A stretch of 64,000 nt of DNA from Norana najaformis (lineage: Eukaryota; Annelida; Clitellata; Crassiclitellata; Hormogastridae), in contig OZ029917.1 in the NCBI GenBank assembly GCA_964023275.1, forward strand, positions 29,030,005 through 29,094,004, in the 5' to 3' direction. Shown here piece after piece: positions 31,620 through 43,784 of the stretch. Position 1 is the first letter of the stretch. Each line of letters begins with the position of its first letter. The notes below the pieces were generated by a model. It made no database searches. It saw only the letters and a program-made list of their open reading frames with translations, and was not told where the DNA came from. The position numbers and the translations under genes were made by a program.

Positions 31620-34475
31620 AGCATCTGCTGACTAGACAACCTTTTTTGCATTTGCATTTTGAATAAGAGCAGCACAGCCCTCTGGAACTTCAGGAATTGT
31701 CACCCACATAGGAGCCCACTCGTCAGTGTCATGAACCCAACCCCCATTGACCTGAATCAGGTTTAAGTGGTTATTTGTTACAACATTGTCCCCAGAATGA
31801 ACTGACTTATGGACAGCTTCTTTGATATGCTGATGCTAGTACGAGGAAAACAGTCAAATGCTTGAGATTTCTTAGTAAACAACTGCTTACAAGCAGAATT
31901 CACTTCTACTGTATCACAGGTCCTATTGTAAAGAATAACAGTGTTTCATTGTTCAAAGATAGCAAATGTTTGATCATCTATTCTTTTATTACCTAAGGTG
32001 CACAGTTTCAGAAATGCTTGCATCACAACAGGATAAGAAGTCCAGACATCCCAAACAGCTTTTTTACCTCTGCCTCCAAACGTTGAAACCATATCACAAT
32101 TCTTGAATGCATGAAAAACCTGTAGTGATTTCGATTTGTCAAATCCAAGTGATGCAGCAGTTATGTGTAATGGAATTACTTGTGCGTTTTTTTCAGTGCC
32201 AAACGTTATCCATAATTCATTTATATTCAGATTAGAAAAAGACGACACTGCCAAAACAGTCCATCTAACAGCACTTCTTTTTATGACAGCAGTTAGCTGT
32301 TCATGGGTTTGATCAGTTGCATTAGCAGAAAATTTATGTTTGGTTTTTGAAATTTTAAATCTGCCATTTTCAAACTCAGCTGCAATTTCTTGGTGATTGG
32401 TAGACGTTGTTAATATGTCACGCAGGTGAACTGTTACCTATCTGGCATAATTAATATGGCCCGTAGCAAAAATCCAAGGTACAATATCTTGCACTGCTTC
32501 CACTAACATTGAGAAATTGCCCTGCCTAATTGACCGAATGAATCGAAGAAGTAGTAATTAAAGTTTTAAAGCACTGTTCCAGTATTTAAACTGAATTGAT
32601 ACTGAATCTTTCTTCAGGCACCAATTAGTAAAGCTCTGGCTCTCATTCTGTTGTAGGTCATCATTTGAAAGTAAATAGGTGCGTTTCTGTAAGACATAAA
32701 GAGCGCATGCAGTAACTGAATGTGCATATCTGTATTGTGCTTCACTTGAGAGGCATATATGAATGATTCAGCTGTGCTAGAAGTTGCAATGCCAGCTTGA
32801 AATAAGACCTGAACCCAGCCAGAGCCGTCTAACCAGTGACCTAGTGCTTTCATTACAGCCATTTCCAAGTGAAGCCCACCCATCAGAATCACAACCTGAT
32901 TTTCTCCAAATTTTGTTGGTCAGTACCACTGAATTTGTTTTGCCAGTACATAGAAAGGTTGATCAAAAGTGAGAACCTGGATCTGACCTGAATTTAAATG
33001 CCTAACAGCATCCCAGACAACTACCATGCAATGATGAATCATTGCTGCAGTATTGGAGTGGTAGTTAAGCAAGGATAAAATTGTTGTAATTGGCAAAGGT
33101 TAATCAATTAGATAACTGTGTTTGGCATGATAGTTTGCCCATCACACAATCTGAGTATCAGTTTCATTCTCAACACCGCTGCTGACACTATTTAGTCAAT
33201 TGTAATCTTCAGTGTCTAAACAATTTCCTTGTTTTAGAACAAAATCTGATTTAGAATCAACAGCAGACTGTGAAATTGGAAAACAACATGGCATCACTTT
33301 TGTTTAGGTAGATGGCAGGCAGTGTTGCATCTAATAAATTACTGAATGCTGCATGAATTGAGAAGTCTGCATTCCAAACCACTAAAGTTTAGGCTTGGAA
33401 AATGAAATAATGATATCGCTGTGCCATAAAATGAAGATCTATAAGTAGGTGAGCTTAGACTGTGATCAAAATTATCAGCAGCTGCAATGGTGAAAAGGTT
33501 ACCTCGAAGAACTGGTGGACAAACTGATTGGTTGGTATTGTATTTATCACAAACACAGTTTACCAGGTTACAAGAAAGTTTGGATAACTCGATTATATGA
33601 AATGCACAAACCAAGATCAAAACATTTATCGATAAATTTGCGCTTATGAGTTACATAATGTAACTTCAGGCAAAGGCTTTTCTTGGCTTGTGGCATGCTT
33701 AAAAGAAATGGTTTGTTCTGGTTCACGTTTATATGTTTGTTTGACTGCATTAGATATACTTAATCGAGAAATGCACAGTGCTGCTTTACTGTCACATTAA
33801 GCATTACCTGGCCCTGACAAATCATGTTAACCAATGACAGCAATGATTGGGGTACAGCTTCTCATTCAAATTACTGGAAAAGGAACCACTAAACTCAAAG
33901 TTACTTTTGAAATAATTCACCGTGAATTAGTTTAGCTGTGCGCATTAAATGAATAGAATATGCATCAGCAATTTTGGCTTGCTCCAGTGATAACCCGACA
34001 TTCTCCTTGTATCAGTAAAACTTCTTTACCATGATTAAAAACGTTCAGACCTGGTAAATTGCACAGTAATCTCACTTTGAAAGGAGTTGCACATGGTCTT
34101 TGTCTATCAGAATCAGGAGATATGCAGTTGAGTCGAGAAATATAAATGTCAGTTACTTCACTGAGCCTAAACACTGAAGTGCTTGCATTGCTAGCTCTAA
34201 CATCTTCTATATAAGAAATTACTTCTGCAAAAACAATAGATTCGACTTGCATACTACACTGAGTTTTTCTTTCAGCAGCCCCGAGTGAAGTTTCCACACA
34301 TGATGATTTGTGATATAGACCTAACAAACAAGTGGGGTGATATTTTGCTTCACTTGCAACCATGTCTCCAGTACTCATCTTAGCAAGCAGAAAATGATCA
34401 TGGCCAATTTCTTTGAAACCATGCAAGTCATCAGACAGTGTTACATAACCAACACCAACATCCATCTTCTTGAAT
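31620..34475 (-). pseudogene. Decayed copy of a large uncharacterised invertebrate gene family
   Basis: Collinear minus-strand blocks, N- to C-terminal: GDMVASEAKYHPTCLLGLYH, FAEVISYIEDV and KVRLLCNLPGL (one open frame, 33965-34465); GGLHLEMAVMKALGHWLDGSGW and GIATSSTAESFIYASQVKH (32614-32892); VHLRDILTTSTNHQEIAAEF and SANATDQTHEQL (about 32290-32430); HAFKNCDMVSTFGGRGKKA then VWDVW (31946-32254); and, near 31680-31760, a D..EW.P.W.T.PE remnant. I recognise this order from very common, unnamed proteins in cnidarian, mollusc and other invertebrate genomes that behave like mobile or multi-copy genes. No enzymatic role is established that I know of. Frameshifts separate all blocks. Confidence 0.6.
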
Positions 34476-34476
34476 T
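34401..34476. repeat. 76-bp direct duplication, copy 1
   Basis: Nearly identical to 34934-35010 (both start TGGC.AATTTCTTTGAAAC and end CATCTTCTT.GAATT). It covers the first about 25 codons of the preceding pseudogene's leading block. Confidence 0.9.
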
Positions 34477-34479
34477 AAA

Positions 34480-34930
34480 AGAAATGTAATCTGTGATATT
34501 ACTTCGTGCCACATTAACTTCAGTTTCCTTATACTAGCGCTTTCTGGCCCTTTCAAATTTAGTGGCATTGAATCTACTGTATGTATGCAAGTTTTATACC
34601 TGCAGGCTTTATTTCTTATTTATTTATTTATTTATTTAAAGCTTACGGACTTATAAAACGCACAATGTCAGTACACCTGAATTTGAGGCACAGATGTATG
34701 TTTGCTAGGAGCAAAGATGGAATCATGCAAAAGCCAAGGTGAAGTAGTTAGTCTTAAGAAGTGATTTAAAAGATGATAGTGAATGTGCAAGTTGGGCCCT
34801 TTGTGGAAGGCAATTCCAAATGCAAGGAGCACAACAACTAAAGGCACGTGATATCTTAATATAATTAATTGACATTATTAAAACTGCGGCCATGCCATCA
34901 CCTTCATCTAATTCAGACAAATGACTGGGA
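34480..34930 (-). mobile_element. LINE 3' end with (AAAT)n tail between the duplicated segments
   Basis: The minus strand reads SRAFSCCAPCIWNCLPQRAQ, then LSSFKSLLKTNYFTLAFA and a stop (34726-34850), the last coding stretch of a CR1-like LINE. The tail on this strand is (AAAT)n, seen as (TTTA)n at 34617-34640. Confidence 0.75.
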
Positions 34931-34933
34931 AGA

Positions 34934-35010
34934 TGGCTAATTTCTTTGAAACCATGCAAGTCATCAGACAGTGTTACGTAACCAACACCAGCAACCATCT
35001 TCTTTGAATT
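34934..35010. repeat. 76-bp direct duplication, copy 2
   Basis: Second copy of the 34401-34476 segment, reading GYVTLSDDLHGFKEI on the minus strand exactly as copy 1. Copies differ at about five positions. The LINE 3' end lies between them. Confidence 0.9.
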
Positions 35011-35174
35011 TGCAGGACAAAGTAACTTTATGGCATATGCATTTTGACAAAATATGCATTCTGCCCAAACAAAAACACTTAGATAAAACCTCAGCCATTA
35101 CCACACAGTATATCTAAAGTTAGTTAAGACCAATCTGTCACATATTTTAATGCCAAAACTGAAAGTGCAACATA

Positions 35175-35835
35175 AGTTGTAACTGTAATTTGAGATTTAT
35201 AAAGCACCTCTTAGAGAATAAACTCAACAGAGGTGCGCCAACCCGAAAAATCACTGTTGAACAGTACAGTATTCAGGTGCCTGTGAAACACCGAAGGGAA
35301 AGGAGCTCAAGTCGTATTTCTCAAGGGAGATGATTCCAGCAAGTGGAACCAATGTAGGCAAAGCTTCTGGACTGGGCTGCATAGGTTCACTGGTGAGGGA
35401 CAAACAGGAGTGGCTGAGCGGAGGGTGCTACAGCCCAGCAATGAGGAGACCAAAGTGCAGAAGCGAATGAGGTAAAGGGAGCAGAGCCAGCAGCACAATT
35501 GCGCATAAGAGTGAGGATCTTACAGTGCACACGCTGCTGGATGGAGAGCCAGTGAAAAATGTCACGAATACAAGACTAGATGTGGCCATATTTTGGAATG
35601 TCCCCAATGAGACAAGCAGCAGAGTTCAGCACAGATTGCAGCTTAGCAGTGTTGCGATAGGGCAGTAAAGATGGCGTTACCAAAGTCAACTCTGGTGCAA
35701 AGGAGGGCATGGATCAGAGCAGAGATAGTGTAAAAGAAAAGAGTATGGTGAATGGTGCGGAGCTGATGAAGATGGTAAAAACAAGAACAAGAGACGCTGT
35801 TAACATGATCTGTACTCTTAAAATTCCTCAACAAA
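35175..35835 (-). mobile_element. CR1-like LINE, C-terminal part and 3' end
   Basis: The minus strand covers DHVNSVSCSCFYHLHQLRTI, DFGNAIFTAL (35643-35835), then a region with SLVSSLLGCSTLRSAT, ending in a 3' end with GCACCTCTGTTGAG and TTTATAAATCTCAAATTAC (35180-35230). The same 3' end occurs at 39215 and 45975. Confidence 0.78.
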
Positions 35836-36385
35836 TCGAGTACAAAGTTCTATCACTTATCTACAACACACTTCAATCCTCCCAACTCTTCTATCTTTGT
35901 GAGTTATTTACAGTCCAGCCACTCCGTTCAACCCCCTTCTCTTCTGCCCTAACACCTCTCTGCCTGTGCATCACCTTATTCTTAAAATTTGGCAATCACT
36001 TCATAGACATAACTGCTCCACCACTAGGGAATAAACTCCCCCTGAACTTCGACAGTTATCTGACACATCATACAAACTCACCTATGCTACACCACTTGCA
36101 ATTTCTGCACTGGTCTTTCACTCAAAACTGAAAGCATTCCTCTTTCACAGATCCTGTCCTGACTCCTCTTCCTCTTATCCCTCTTTCCGCTCCAATCCCA
36201 AACATCACTCACCATAGCTGCCATGCTGTCTCTCTGCCTGACTCTTGGATCTTGACCTGGAATCAAACACTTTTGCCCGTTGATTTTGTTTTGACTGAGC
36301 ACCTGTGAATAAGGTGGTCCCATGATGTGGCTTTCATTGGGCGCTGTAGAAATCTTGGGCTTACGATTACCATGAGCAGACAGGG
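35818..36385 (+). mobile_element. CR1-like LINE C-terminus and 3' end
   Basis: The plus strand reads TLKIPQQIEYKVLSLIYNTL, then FGNHFIDITAPPLGNKLPLN and a serine-rich stretch. The 3' end follows (TTTTGACTGAGCACC, ATTGGGCGCTGTAG, TTACGATTACC). It abuts the opposite-strand LINE with an overlap of only a few bases. Confidence 0.75.
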
Positions 36386-37033
36386 TAAGCTCCTGATCCA
36401 ATATAACCTGAGATCCTGGATCGTAGTAGATATGGAGATATCCAGAAATCTCGGGCGTAAGGAGGAGAGATCAATCTTGGCACGCTACTCAGTATGCAGT
36501 AGTTTGATTTTAAAAACTGTTCTGTATCAGTTTGAGACTGTTAAATAGGCACTAAAAGAGTAGTTTTCATTGCAGCTCGATTTCTTGCATGGTTTAGTCA
36601 AACTGATGGCAAACATTTTTGAATTCTACCATTTACGCTAGATGGCTAAACATTAGTACATTAGTCACATGAGTGACCTGTAAATATTAAAATTTTTTGC
36701 TCAAAATTTGCACAATTTTTTTATAATAAGGAATATTTTGAAATAATATTGCTTTGCAATTAATTTTTGCCATATGAATAAGGGTCACCCTAATCGGTAC
36801 TCTGCCCATGTCCATATGTTGTTGCACAACTTTGTCATCTGTGTCATCTCACCCCCATATTTAATTATTTTGGCTTTTTATTCTGTCATTTCCTGCACCC
36901 TTCCCATTTTTTCACTTCAACTTCCTCTTCTCAGTCCAAGTCTGTGAAGTCCAGTTTAGTGTGTGTGTCATGACATCAAAAGTCTGAATTATTTTACTTT
37001 TTAATAGTCAGCTCTGGTCTGTGGCCTAAACTT

Positions 37034-37290
37034 GCCTAGTTAACTACATCGGTAAGTGCGTACGCCAAGGGGCCTCTGTGTGTGAGGATCCCAGGTTCAC
37101 ATCCCAGTCGTGGCTTATTTCAGAGATTTAAATCTTGGGCTAGTACGGTCTGTGCACGAGGACCTTAAATGGCATGGCGCCCATTCAAATGGGCAGCGGT
37201 GGTGAAGAATCTCACCCAATAAATTCATAGCAAAATGAGCAGGGTCGAGGCCATACGGTCGCTATAAAAAACCTATACATTTACATTTAA
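37034..37290 (+). mobile_element. tRNA-derived SINE
   Basis: The head resembles a tRNA: a 7-nt stem (37034-37040), an A-box-like TAACTACATCGG (37041-37052) and a B box GGTTCACATCC (37094-37104; consensus GGTTCGANTCC). It lacks complementary acceptor-stem pairing and continues into an unrelated body ending at an ACATTTACATTTAAA tail, so it is a SINE. The RNA polymerase III internal promoter is inferred from the boxes. Confidence 0.6.
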
Positions 37291-37879
37291 ACGGTGGTTT
37301 TCCAAGGGGTAATACCTGACTCATATTTAGGATGCAAAGCTGTAGTATATGCACACTTTATACATATATATATAACATATACTATGTTGTATACACAAAT
37401 ATAGACTTCATTAATGTTTCTGTCTTAAATACAAGACAATGGCATACAATGGCAGAACCAGTAACAGCTCAAGTAAGACTAGACACCGGTTAATTAGGCT
37501 CTGAGCAAGCCCTCCTTTGCAGATCCCACCTGCCCTCCTCAGAATTGTTATGCCACTTATTCAAACTGGAAACCATATCAGCAGAAAATCCAGGTAGTTT
37601 TCTACACTCCAGTGCTTTTAAATGTGGAGTTGTCTACACTTGCAAGTAAATAATAATAGAGGCCTAACTGATGTCATCACAGCCACCCAACATTTCAAGC
37701 AATGCCAGGCCTTGCCAAAAGTCAGATCAATTTCCTGAAGGTTAGTCCCAGTGGTATGTAATATGCTGAAGATCAGATTAAAACAACATAACCAAGTAAA
37801 CGTTCCTGAGAATGGGATCAAGTGGCACTGAAAAAGCTTGTCCTTATCTCCTGGTGATACTAAATCAACAGTTTTCCAT

Positions 37880-37990
37880 TGCATATATATATATACAATG
37901 ATTATACAATATACAATGCATAATTTTTAATGAGGACTATATGTATTATATATGAAATGTTATATATTATATGCATATAATATATTAAAA
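37880..37990. repeat. AT-rich low-complexity tract
   Basis: Imperfect TATA/ATATAT-rich sequence (ATATATATATAC, TATTATATATGAAATG, ATATAATATAT). A smaller TATATATAT run lies at 37367-37375. No function can be argued. Confidence 0.85.
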
Positions 37991-38165
37991 CCTGGAAAGA
38001 CAGTACAATCCAAAATTCTGGATAACCTCATCAAGGCAGTCAGTCAGCTCCTGCAACTCTGCCACTGAACCAGCCAACAAAACAGTGTCATCATCATATC
38101 TAAGGTTGGAGACCTTCCTACCACCAATTTTTATCCCTTCACATACACACTTGCATGTATACATC
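37990..38165 (-). mobile_element. RTE RT fragment
   Basis: The minus strand reads EGIKIGGRKVSNLRYDDDTV, then LLAGSVAELQELTDCLDEV, the RT active-site region of an RTE-type LINE. The catalytic box YADD is altered to YDDD. It is only about 175 bp long. Confidence 0.78.
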
Positions 38166-38269
38166 GTAATCATAATCTCACAAATTTCTTAGGCGGCAGC
38201 TTATTCACGAGCACTGCATCAATAGCAATTGAAAAGTGAGTTAGAAGAAAGACATTCTTTCAACTGAGC

Positions 38270-39215
38270 AAGGACAATGTATTAGTTAGCTTAGATAATG
38301 AAGAAAGTTGGAGATAGGTAAAGAGGTTTTTTGTAAAGATTTGTTTTTTAGAAGGGGAGTGAAAAGAGAATATTTGAGGGCTAGGGAAAGTAAGCAGTAG
38401 AGAGAAAGATTATTTTGTGATAATAGGAACAAGGACAGAGCCACAGTTATTGAGAAGAGAAGTAGGAATAGGATCTAGTTTGCATTGTTTGTTGGAAATA
38501 GAACTTAGAAGACATGATACTTCTAATTCAGAGGATAGAAGAACAGTTGAGAGAGATGACTGTAAGATAAGGGGAGAAGATTACTAAGAGACACTCGTCT
38601 GGGGTTTGACAAATCACAGAGAAGGAAAGTGAATCATGAAGGGATTGCATTAAGAAGTGGAGCAATGACTTTTTCAGAGAAAAATAAGCAAAAAGAATTA
38701 GCAACAAAAAGAAGAGGTATGGAGTTTGGGAGTGGGGAGGAAAACTTATGATGGAGAAGAGAGTTGACAGCTTTGCAGAGACATCTTGGATTTGATGAGA
38801 TGGAATGAGTAAGTGAAGAGTAGTACTTTTTCTTGGCGGAACAAGTTGGTGGTATATGTTCATGGCAGATTTTGGAGTAGTAAGTGCCTTTGCCTTAGTC
38901 AGTAATGCTCTTGTATGTATGTTCAAGGCATCTGCAAAAGGAGTTGAATGCCTGAAGGTAAGAAGTGAACTAAGGGTTATTTCTGTATGTGATGTATTTG
39001 GCATTGAGTATCAAGAAAGTTGGGGAGTGTAGCATTGCAGTGAACCATCATTAGGACATTGCTGAGAGAACAGGGAGGATTTAGAACAAGTTGGGAGTTG
39101 ACGATATCTTGCATGAAGACTTGATGGTCAATGGACTTGATTTGATGAAAAGATTGAGAAGATGGAGAAGGGTGACTAAAAGGCTTGATTTTCAGATCGT
39201 TACTAAATAACAAAT
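38270..39215 (-). mobile_element. LINE fragment (endonuclease end and linker)
   Basis: The minus strand has two open frames (38977-39213, 38528-39004) with DHQVFMQDIVNSQLVLNPPC, then PNFLDTQCQIHHIQK, then RALLTKAKALTTPKSAMNIY and LHLLIPSHQIQDVSAKLSTL. This looks like the endonuclease-RT linker of a CR1-type LINE, but no catalytic motif is visible. Confidence 0.5.
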
Positions 39216-39345
39216 TGTAATTTGAGATTTATAAAGCACCTGTTAGAGGATAAACTCAACAGAGGTGCTGCTACCCGAAAAAGTAAAATCACTGTTGAAC
39301 AGTACAGTCTTCAGGCGCTTGCAGAACATTGAAAGGGGGAGAGAA
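39215..39345 (-). mobile_element. CR1-like LINE 3'-end fragment
   Basis: The minus strand ends with GCACCTCTGTTGAGTTTATC and then TTTATAAATCTCAAATTACA, collinear with 35178-35345 and 45975-46130. It is a short 5'-truncated copy. Confidence 0.75.
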
Positions 39346-41695
39346 ACCCCCTAAACATCCCCTAATTATAAGACTTAAATTTCGCCCTTGGCATAAAATT
39401 GATTTAAATAAGCTGAAGCATGATATCTTAACATTTCTGTTGTGGTTAGCTCTTGCACAAACAGCTAATGAGTTAGCTATGCAGTTCCAGCTCACTTTAA
39501 TTGAGCTTCTTGACAGGCAAATTCCTTTTAGAACCAAGAGAGTAGTAGAGCACACACCGCAGCCTTGGTTCAACTCTGCCATTTCTGAAGCTAGGCATCA
39601 CAGAAGTCAGTTAGAGCATTGGTGGCACCACTCTCGCCTTCACTCTGACCAAAATAGGTTTACGCAACTGTGCAAACTTGTACGCAAACTTGCTTCATCT
39701 GCCAAACCTGAATATTTAACAAATATTATTGATGAAAGTTCTACATCACCAAAATGTTTGAGGATGGCTTTGAATAGGTTATTATGCAGAGAGAAGTTAA
39801 ATTTATCCTCTGCTGTGTTCTCTGCTACCCAAGAGCTGGCCGGTAAATTTTTGACTTTTGCTGATAAGATTTCTGGACTAAGGCTGAAATTTGTTAGTTA
39901 TTCTATATCTGATGAATTTCTTCAACCTAGTTCTGCACCTATGGACTACTTTCAGCCAACAACTGTTGCAGAAGTTTGCAGACTCATATTTTCTTCACCT
40001 AGCAAAAGCTCTTTCCTGACACCATCCCTACAACTTTACTGAAAGAACGTTTTGATATCCAGGGTCCAACCATTACTCATTGCTTGTGTGATACTTCCCA
40101 TCTGCTTTTGCTCATGCCATAGTTCATCTTCTGCTAAGGAAACCTTCTTTGAGTCTGGGTGAACTGTCTAATTTCAGACTCATGTCAATTTTAATTTTTT
40201 TTTTCTAAAATTCTTTGACAGGTAGTTTTGAATCATATGCAAACTCATCTATCTTCCAACTCGCTAATCTCTCCATTTCAGTCCGCTTGCTGCAAGTTTC
40301 ATTCAACAGAATCCACACTTCTTGCTAGTCATAATGATATTGTGTGCTCCATGGATAAGGGTAAGGTTACAGCTCTTGTTCTCCTTGGTTTGTCTGCTGC
40401 ATTTGACTTTGATACTGTGGACCATTATCTCCCTTTTCATCATCTCCAGAACTGGTTTGAGGTTTCTGGTCCTGCCCTGCCCTAGTTTGCTCCTTATCTC
40501 ATCCCATGCACTCAGTCAGTACATTTAAATGGACATTAATTCTTCTAGTGCTTTGTTGATATGTGGTGTTTTGCAGGGTTCTGTATTTGGTCCTCTTTTG
40601 TTTACATTATACACCACACCTCTACAATATAATTTCTATGTGGATGTTACCCAAATCTACATTTCATTTGATGCCTTTTGTCTGATGTCTTTGACGAGCA
40701 GTGCTCAGTCTTGGATGGTAGCTAATGAACTCCATCTTAACCATCGAAGACTGAATTTCTACTACTGGGCACTCCACAGCAACTTAAGAAGTTGAATGGC
40801 TTAAATCCTTAAAGCTGGGTGACCCACTCGTTGAGTTGATTGATGCTGCTTTTGACTTGGGCATTGTTTTTGATTCTACCATGTCGGTATTTGTAAGACA
40901 TCGTACATGTATATTTGCGACCTATGCAGAATTAGGCGCTACGTCCCCATGACCTCTAGAATACCTTTGACAAATGCATTGGTCTCCAGTCGCCTTGACT
41001 ACTGTAACTCACTTCTTGTTGGTATCACAGAGTCAAATATGCTTAACCTCCAACAAGTTCAGAACGCCATGGCTAGAGCCGTAACAAGTACTTGGAACAT
41101 TGACTTTTCAGTGACTTTACACTTGACTTTTGGAGTTAATAAGGCTGCAAGCTGCTTTCATTTCCTCCAGAATTGATTTTAAAATGCTGTCTACTCTGGG
41201 TTGGGCTCTTCACTTACCTTGAAATTACAATCTATCCTTAATGCTTCTGCTCATCTTATTGGTGGAATCTCAAAGTTTGGCCATATTTCCACCTATATGC
41301 GGGACACTTTACAATGGTTACCTATATCGAAATGCATCGAATTTAAGATTTTAATTTTTATGCGAGACCGTTTGGTGGGAACTGCCCCAACCTATCTGAG
41401 GTCTTTTTGTACCTCTACCTGATCTATTCCTGGTCGTAGCTCCTTCCATTCGGCTGCTGTTGGAGTCCTTGTCATCCCTCGGGTTCAGACCTCTACTACA
41501 CAGCATAGAAGCTTTGCTTTCATTGGTCCTGCATCTTGGAACAACCTTCCTTGCAAGATTAGAAATGAGCTAATCAGCCTGTCACCTTCTTTGTTCTGCA
41601 AGCGCTTGAAATCTGTCTTGTTTGACCATGGGTCTTTTCTGACTGAGCACTGCTGATGAGTCTGTTATTAAAGTTGCACTTTATAAATCTTCATT
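39346..41695 (+). mobile_element. L2/CR1-like LINE, linker to 3' end
   Basis: A 237-codon open frame (39329-40042) covers the linker (PWFNSAISEARHHRSQLEHW, then NRLLCREKLNLSSAVFSATQ). Further on come RT remnants: FQSACCKFHSTESTLLASHN, GVLQGSVFGPLLFTLYTTPL and a decayed catalytic box YVDV in place of YADD (about 40639). The C-terminal domain follows (SRLDYCNSLLVGI; SAHLIGGISKFGHISTYMRD; FKILIFMRDRLVGTAPTYL), with a 3' end near GCACTTTATAAATC (41677-41690). It ends 54 bp before WD40 exon C. Confidence 0.85.
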
Positions 41696-41748
41696 TATGT
41701 TATGTTGGTTACCATTTTGATTATGGTGTTTTGGTTTGCTTGTTGTAG

Positions 41749-41828
41749 TCTGTCAGGATAATACAATACAGGTTAAGTCCTTTGTAACAGGTCATCATTT
41801 TCAAGAGCTGACTGGATATAAAAGTCAG
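41749..41828 (+). CDS. WD40-repeat gene, exon C
   Basis: An 80-nt exon between acceptor TTGTTGTAG and donor GTACTG (phase 1 in, phase 0 out) encoding VCQDNTIQVKSF, then VTGHHFQELTGYKSQ. QDNTIQVKSF is the strand-c motif of a WD blade with a degenerate terminal residue. Its frame fits exon B on one side and exon D on the other. The donor GTACTG is weaker than average. Confidence 0.8.
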
Positions 41829-43780
41829 GTACTGAACTCTTTTTTTCTTAACCTTTTGTCACTTTTGTTTTGGTTAAATTTCTCATGTAAGTGAAATAAG
41901 GTATGTTAAAGAGGCCAAGAACCACAAGGCCATGACTAGGATCTACAAGGCTACTCCATAAGATCATAAAACCTAATTTATTTTGACATTGACTGTTAAA
42001 TGACGTTTGACATCAAAGTTGAGGCATAACACTTGGACTTGTCATCTGCCACATACTGCAGTACTTACATCATGGTTGTCTTACAGGTTTTAATAGGTAC
42101 ACCTTAAGTTACTAAAGTGTTGGACTGCAAGTTGCTCCTTAGTTCATTAGTTCAAGTGGCAGTAAGGCAAGAATATGAAAGTTTTCATCTGCAAATGGTG
42201 CAGTTGTTGTATTTTTTATTTTAGTGTACTTGCCTAATGTAATTAATGCTGGTTAAGTAAGATTATAATTAAACAGGTGGATGAATATTGTGAATAAACA
42301 GACTCTTAGTAGATGTAAACTTTTAATTTCTTTGGACTTGGCAACAACTTGTATAGGCAGTAATAGTATATTCTGGAAGGGGCTTTATTGGGTAATAGTG
42401 GGGTTCTCAATAACAGTTCTGCTACAGGGGCACTGATATTATAGATCTGATAAAGGAACATGTCTGTGAATAAGGGGAGATCCACCTGCTGAGGAAAATT
42501 AATTAGGATTGGCCTAGAAGGCAGAGGAGCCTTGCTGGGGTTTGAGAGTGAGACTGGCATGGCCTGACTGGCAGAGGGGCTGATTGGTCGGCTGACCAAT
42601 TTCAGGAACATTGCCTTCAGCTGTCAGTGTCTTGAAGGCCAAAGAGTATTGGCTGGGGAATCCAACCATAGGAGGGGCCTGTAGGGGCGCCCGAGTAGCA
42701 GGTCTAGATATATGGAAAAGGAGAAGCCTCTTGGGGTCTCTCTCTGGTTCTTGTGGTGACGGAGTAAGTCTGTTCTTCTGATGGTGTCTTCTGGTGGTAG
42801 TGGCTCTGCCGAAGCTTGTTTGATCTGAACAGTTGTGTCTTCGCTCTGAGAGAAACGGGGACTCCAGCTGAGTAGCAAACAAGGTTGAGCAAACTAATCA
42901 ATTTAAGATTTAGTAGAAGCCTTTGCTAGAAGTGAGTAAGGTAATTAGATGTTTAGTGATCTTAAAGGGATAAAAGGCCAGTATCTGGGGAAAAATCTGA
43001 ATAGAGCACAGTTTTACACTCTTGGGAGGCTGGCTTTAACCCAAGTATAGTGTAACTATTATAGGGCCAAGTGATGGTTTTGTGGTGTGTAATTATGTGT
43101 GTGTGTCTTGGTCTGCATTAATTCTGATTCACTGTGTATAATTTGCCAAGAGGCTTGCAGAACATAGGACCAAACTCCGCAAAGCTGGACCCCAACCCAT
43201 TGGCCATGGGTCACTGCAGTTCCGTTGGATGTGGAGGTTCTTGGCAGCATCCTGGCAGGGGGACCTGGTTTTTCACACCATTCGGTGGAGTTGGAACCTG
43301 GCATCTCTAGTAGCAAAAAAAGGAGTTCATCACAATATCCTTAAATGATTGACATCGCTTATAGGAATGTTGGTTTTTGGTTGTTGGACTTTAAATCTCT
43401 AATTGACTATTTACGGGGCCAACTGCATGAAACATAATTTCTACATCCAAACAAAACATACTTGTTGCAATAGTCCTGTATAAGTTGAGCAATGAAATGA
43501 AACCGTCACATCACCATTCGTAACTCTCTCACTAAGACTTCACAAGTGTCTTGCATTTTGTGGATGCATTGCTTTCACACCTGGAAATTTTGTCACATCA
43601 GGCTTTCTAATTCATGCATTGTAGTTCATGTTTGTGATTTGTATTGTCTTTAATGTGGACTAATAAATATCATGTGCGATCGCAAGTGATGTGCCTATCA
43701 TTCCTGTAAACATACAACCCCTGACTGCCTATGAATAACTTTTGCACATGCAAAATTGCAAAACCACATCAATAGGGGAA
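41829..43780. other. Intron sequence without recognisable gene
   Basis: No domain was recognised. A minus-strand open frame of 122 codons (42514-42882) is proline/arginine-rich and overlaps two other open frames, so it looks incidental. A GTGTGTGTGT run lies at 43099-43107. Confidence 0.45.
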
Positions 43781-43784
43781 AGCC

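Noticed and set aside
37034-37110. Functional tRNA gene
   Set aside because: A and B boxes are present but the acceptor and anticodon stems do not pair and the sequence runs on into a SINE body.
40529-40795. Active reverse transcriptase
   Set aside because: The catalytic box reads YVDV instead of YADD, and frames are broken before and after.
42514-42882. 122-codon minus-strand frame as a gene
   Set aside because: Two further open frames overlap it on the same strand, there is no recognisable domain, and the composition is simple.
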